Source: Terriglobales bacterium (lineage in GTDB: Bacteria > Acidobacteriota > Terriglobia > Terriglobales > Acidobacteriaceae). From it: a stretch of DNA of 34,274 nucleotides. This document shows positions 30,818-34,274 of the stretch, in pieces. Both the position numbers and the translations under genes were made by a program. Below the pieces are notes generated by a model that had not been told where the DNA came from, ran no database searches, and saw only the letters and a program-made list of their open reading frames with translations. The stretch's first letter is position 1. The number at the start of each line of letters is the position of its first letter. Where the stretch lies: positions 1-34,274 of the forward strand of contig JAATEV010000014.1 in NCBI GenBank assembly GCA_015655585.1. Reading direction: 5' to 3'.

Positions 30818-30985
30818 CGGTATCAGGGCCTTCTCCAGATGAACTGAAGTAAAAAGCAAAATATTTGCGGACTTGCGTCATTATCCGATGTCACGAGGAG
30901 ATCGGCAATAGCTCCCATTTGGGTTAAGCGGATTCCATCGCAGACATGTGAAAGTTGCCCTATCTGACTTAAAGGGAGTTTCCTC

Positions 30986-33900
30986 GTGCAAGGTTTTTCT
31001 GAGTTGAGAAGTTGCCGTACTGTTCGTCGTTCTTCCGGTCTGTTCTTCTGTGGGGTCCTCTGTCTTCTGCTTGCCATACCCTATGTTGCGTCTGCACAGA
31101 GTGCCCCGGTAGTCACCACGACCCAACTCACTGTCCTGTCAGGCGGCAGCGCAACCGGATCGGTGCAGGCCAATACCCCGGTCACCCTGCAGGCCACGGT
31201 CATTGCCGCCAACAACACGCAGGTCATTCCCGGACAGGTGATCTTCTGTGACGCCTCGAACGATAAGGTCAGCAAAGGCATCATGGCAGACTGCGTGGTC
31301 CCCATTGCCACGGCACAGACCAAGGGCCATACCGAACAAACCGGCAACGGCCCCACCAGCTATGGCCAGGCCAGCATTACGATCTACCCTGCCGCGGGCA
31401 ACCGCCGCTATGAGGCCGTCTTTCTTGGCAACAGCCATTACAAGATCAGCTCCAACACCACCACTCTGACGGTGACTGGAGCGGCCGCGACCACCACGAG
31501 TCTTGCCGTCAGCGGATCGTCGCCCAACTACAGCCTGACCGCCACCGTGAATACACCCGGTTTTAGCGCCGCGACCGGGAGCGTCGACTTCAATGACACG
31601 ACCACCGGAGCCAGCCTCGGATCGGTCGCTCTGAGCCAGGCCACTGCCGTCAGCTCGCTTGCTATCACCTCCCAGCCCCAAAGCAGCGATAACGGCGCGT
31701 GCAGCATTACCTCAGGGGACTTCAATAACGACGGTATTGCCGATTTTGCGGTCGGCGTCGGCGATTGCGTGGGTCCGGATGGCAGCAAGTCCGTTGCCGC
31801 TCTGCAGATCCTTCTTGGCAAGGGCGATGGCACCTTCACCTCTGGCACCTCCCTATTTCAGAACAACAATGTCACAGCAGTGACTGCCGGCGACTACAAC
31901 AATGATGGCTTCGTCGACCTCATCGCCGATGCTGACAATCGTTACTTCCTGGCCGGTAACGGCAATGGCAGTTTCAGCGCAACGAGCCTGGGGAACTCTT
32001 GTGGTTCCGTGAACATGCTGACTGCGGACTTCAATGGAGACGGCAATCTGGACTTCGCTGTGAATTGCCCATCGACACAAAACAACAGCGCCGGTGCCAC
32101 CCAGATCTATCTGGGCGGTGGCAATGGCTCCTTCACTGCCGGTGCAAGTGTCCCCGCTGGGGGGTATACCCTCAATGCCTTCGGCAGTGCGGATTTCAAT
32201 AGCGACGGTTTTCCCGACTTAGTTATAGGCAGCGCGGATTTCAGTTCCATCGCCGTTTACCTGAACGACGGCACCGGAAGCTTTCAGGCCGGGACTTCAT
32301 TCCCTGTGCCGAGCAGCGGCATTGCTCTTGCAGTAGGAGACTTCAATGGCGATGGCAATGCAGATGTAGTCATCGACAGCGAAGAACAAGTAGAGCCAGG
32401 CGCCCCCGACATCTCGCTCCTCACTCTAGAGCCAGGCAATGGCAATGGAACCTTCGGCCAGCCTGTCGCGACCAATATCACCGGTGTCCAAAGCAACACA
32501 GATGGATTCTCCATGGTCGCCGCCGATTTCAACGGCGACGGGATTACAGATCTCGGCATGATCTCAGGCAACAATACCGCTCCAGACGTGGGCTCCGTTC
32601 TGGCCCTGGGTTCCGCTTCCGGCAGCTTCCGCATCTCTGCCTCCGTCCTTACACAGGAGACCGGCGATCCCGATTATTTTCCGGGTGCAGTTGGCGACTT
32701 CAACAAAGACGGCATCCCCGACATCCTCATCTCCAGCAGCGACATGACTACCGCCTACGCCATCGCCGTCGGCCAGAATTTTACCCAGACGGCGACGCTC
32801 TCTCCTGTGAACCCCATTGGAGCGGGCACTCACAATGTCACGGCCAGCTACGGTGGTGACACGATGACCACAGCCAGCACCTCAGCCGCCATCAGCCTGA
32901 CCGCGGCGTCCGCCGCTACCACGCTGGCGCTTGCTGCCGCACCAACTTCGGCCACCTTTGGCTCGCAGGTTGTACTCACCGCCACGCTGACGCCTTACGC
33001 ATCCGGTCAGCTCACCACGGATAACGAGCCGAACAATATAGTGTTTCTGAACGGAAACCAGGCTATTGGCACGGCCACGCTTAAGACCGGCCTAGCTACC
33101 CTGAACCTTACCTCATTGCCTGTGGGCGCTAACAGCATCACAGCGCGATACACGGGAGATGCGAACTTCGCAGCATCCACCTCTTCGGCTGTTACCGTAA
33201 CCATCTCGCAATCCGCAAACCTCCCGACGGCCCCCACACTCACACCCTCATCACTGACCTTCAGCGGCACAACGGTCGGCTCTACCAGCGCGGCGCAGAG
33301 CATCACCGTCCGGAACACCGGCACTGTGGCCCTCAACATCAGCTCCATCGCGGCCAGCGCGAACTTTGCTCAGACCAATACCTGCGGCAACAGCTTGGCC
33401 GCAGGCGCGAGCTGCACCGTCAGCGTGACCTTCTCACCTGCCTCAACCGGCAGCCTTACGGGCACACTTACCATCACGGACAATGCCGCTTCGCAAACAC
33501 AAACCGTTGCACTCTCCGGCACCGGTACTGCTGCGAGCATCGGCATTACCGCCACCAATGTTCCTGCCGGAGGCTTTACCATTTCCACCTCCGGGACTAC
33601 GGCCATCCTTCTTTCCATTACGCCTCCGTCCGGCTACACCGGCAGTATTCCTGTCACCTGCCACGTCACTTCCAAGAGCACTGGCACCGTATCCAACACG
33701 CCTACATGCATCGTGAATCCCTCTACCGTCAATGCCACTGGTGGCGGAGCACTCACAACATCGCTAACCATTACCACCGGCGGGCAAAGTGCGCAGCTTG
33801 AGCACTTCAATCGTTCCAGCGGCATTGCTCTGGCAGGTCTGCTACTTGGTGTGTGCTTCATTCCTCGCCGACGTTGGAATGGCGCTCTTCTGGCTATCCT

Positions 33901-34060
33901 TTGCACCTTCATACTCGGCTTCGCTGCGGGCTGCGGTGGCAGTAGCAACAACAATCCTTCAAGCCCTGGCGGAACCACTTCCGGCAACTACACAGTAACG
34001 ATTACTGCAACAGCGGGCAGTGCGACCGGTTCGGCCGATCTCCCCTTTATCGTCCAGTAA
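30986..34060 (+). CDS. Giant exported Ig-like / FG-GAP (VCBS) repeat protein
   Basis: A 1,024-residue exported protein starting at GTG with a GGGAG ribosome site. A signal peptide (cleavage after about residue 37, VASA-QS) is followed by Ig-like beta-sandwich sequence (VTLQATVIAANN). Seven FG-GAP/VCBS repeats with the calcium loop D-x-N-x-D-G-x-x-D come next, at about residues 245, 303, 348, 403, 452, 513 and 571. A second Ig-like unit follows (LTATLTPYASGQ). Then comes an ASPM/SPD-2/Hydin-like choice-of-anchor unit (LTFSGTTVGSTSAAQSITVRNTG ... TLTITDNAASQTQTVALSGTG), and another beta unit. Near the C-terminus are two hydrophobic segments around FIPRRRW, ending GFAAGCGGSSNNN, then a last short beta domain. 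Such proteins are frequent in Acidobacteriota and probably serve adhesion or surface binding. The exact ligand is unknown. Confidence 0.88.
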   Translation: MQGFSELRSCRTVRRSSGLFFCGVLCLLLAIPYVASAQSAPVVTTTQLTVLSGGSATGSVQANTPVTLQATVIAANNTQVIPGQVIFCDASNDKVSKGIMADCVVPIATAQTKGHTEQTGNGPTSYGQASITIYPAAGNRRYEAVFLGNSHYKISSNTTTLTVTGAAATTTSLAVSGSSPNYSLTATVNTPGFSAATGSVDFNDTTTGASLGSVALSQATAVSSLAITSQPQSSDNGACSITSGDFNNDGIADFAVGVGDCVGPDGSKSVAALQILLGKGDGTFTSGTSLFQNNNVTAVTAGDYNNDGFVDLIADADNRYFLAGNGNGSFSATSLGNSCGSVNMLTADFNGDGNLDFAVNCPSTQNNSAGATQIYLGGGNGSFTAGASVPAGGYTLNAFGSADFNSDGFPDLVIGSADFSSIAVYLNDGTGSFQAGTSFPVPSSGIALAVGDFNGDGNADVVIDSEEQVEPGAPDISLLTLEPGNGNGTFGQPVATNITGVQSNTDGFSMVAADFNGDGITDLGMISGNNTAPDVGSVLALGSASGSFRISASVLTQETGDPDYFPGAVGDFNKDGIPDILISSSDMTTAYAIAVGQNFTQTATLSPVNPIGAGTHNVTASYGGDTMTTASTSAAISLTAASAATTLALAAAPTSATFGSQVVLTATLTPYASGQLTTDNEPNNIVFLNGNQAIGTATLKTGLATLNLTSLPVGANSITARYTGDANFAASTSSAVTVTISQSANLPTAPTLTPSSLTFSGTTVGSTSAAQSITVRNTGTVALNISSIAASANFAQTNTCGNSLAAGASCTVSVTFSPASTGSLTGTLTITDNAASQTQTVALSGTGTAASIGITATNVPAGGFTISTSGTTAILLSITPPSGYTGSIPVTCHVTSKSTGTVSNTPTCIVNPSTVNATGGGALTTSLTITTGGQSAQLEHFNRSSGIALAGLLLGVCFIPRRRWNGALLAILCTFILGFAAGCGGSSNNNPSSPGGTTSGNYTVTITATAGSATGSADLPFIVQ

Positions 34061-34076
34061 TCTACCCTCAACCCAT

Positions 34077-34119
34077 AACATGCGAAAGCGGCCTCTATCA
34101 GAGGCCGCTTTCGCATGTT
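34077..34119 (+). terminator. Very stable terminator hairpin after the repeat-protein gene
   Basis: Two perfect 20-base arms (34077-34096 and 34100-34119) flank the 3-base loop ATC, 17 bases past the stop codon at 34060. There is an A-rich and a T-rich step inside the stem but no T tract after it. It is suited to end transcription in either direction. Confidence 0.75.
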
Positions 34120-34274
34120 CCCTTGGTCGGGCAGCTTTCCTCTCTGGCTCGATTGTGTATCTTCAGTTTTTTGGGATGACGACGAAGGGCCCTGGTTCAA
34201 GTTGTGGATCATGTCCCAGGAATGCCGGGCGCCGCACCGCAGGCGACGCGAAGGCAAGATCCCACGCCGGAGAC
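34120..34274. other. Right-edge sequence with no gene recognised
   Basis: The last 155 bases show no credible coding frame. On the minus strand a frame crosses the terminator hairpin and enters the repeat-protein gene, which argues against it being real. The stretch includes a run of six T at about 34169-34174. Confidence 0.4.

Noticed and set aside
1-34274. CRISPR arrays, insertion sequences, prophage or defence systems
   Set aside because: I saw no regularly spaced repeats, no transposase or integrase motifs and no nuclease/toxin modules. The only repeats are the pair around the methyltransferase and ordinary hairpins.

Overview
The window looks like a chromosomal segment of an aerobic, heterotrophic Acidobacteriota, most likely of the Terriglobia (Granulicella, Edaphobacter or Terriglobus type). 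The grounds are a roughly 1,160-residue Oar-like TonB-dependent receptor with an N-terminal carboxypeptidase-regulatory-like domain, several Tat-exported or carbohydrate-active proteins, a very large Ig-like/FG-GAP repeat protein, and a moderately high G+C content. The taxonomic call is an inference from gene content; no rRNA or other phylogenetic marker was compared.

Layout. Positions 1-5358, all on the minus strand, hold a clipped Tat-signal protein, the large TonB-dependent receptor and a membrane-anchored protein with an N-terminal domain of the kind common in Acidobacteriota. Then come tRNA-Ser(GCT) and inorganic pyrophosphatase on the minus strand. On the plus strand follow purS and the heme genes hemE-hemH-hemY. 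A cobalamin riboswitch at 10549-10704, with a probable promoter just before it, opens an eleven-gene cobalamin operon (cobU, cbiA, cobT, cobS, cobC, an unknown gene, pduO, bluB, cobQ, cbiB, cobD) that ends at 20964. Three bases later, convergently, lies a pair of exported DUF1680 glycosidases (20968-25289). After a strong hairpin terminator come a hypothetical gene and a YheT-type hydrolase on the minus strand. A lower-G+C methyltransferase follows, flanked by two copies of a diverged repeat. Next are tRNA-His, a DUF4112 membrane protein and tRNA-Pro. The window ends with a LuxR-type regulator diverging from the giant Ig-like/FG-GAP protein.

How the genes work together. The cobalamin operon covers most of the route from cobyrinic acid to adenosylcobalamin: a,c-amidation (CbiA), adenosylation (PduO), the remaining amidations (CobQ), aminopropanol-phosphate supply (CobD) and attachment (CbiB), GDP activation (CobU), O2-dependent lower-ligand synthesis (BluB) and activation (CobT), ligation (CobS) and dephosphorylation (CobC). 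Corrin-ring genes are not in the window. Every one of the ten gene junctions is a 4-base ATGA or GTGA overlap, so the unknown sixth gene is a genuine, coupled member of the pathway. It carries a DGYHR motif and an upstream FQR element resembling the ParB/sulfiredoxin fold used by free-serine kinases such as SerK and SbnI. The operon has CobD but no PduX, the L-threonine kinase that makes its substrate. The leading hypothesis of this report is therefore that the unknown gene is a non-orthologous L-threonine kinase.

Other points of interest are a perfect palindrome over the -35 box of the cobalamin promoter, two genes that appear to be transcribed without a leader (purS and the methyltransferase), and a DUF1680 paralogue whose zinc-ligand spacing differs from its neighbour.
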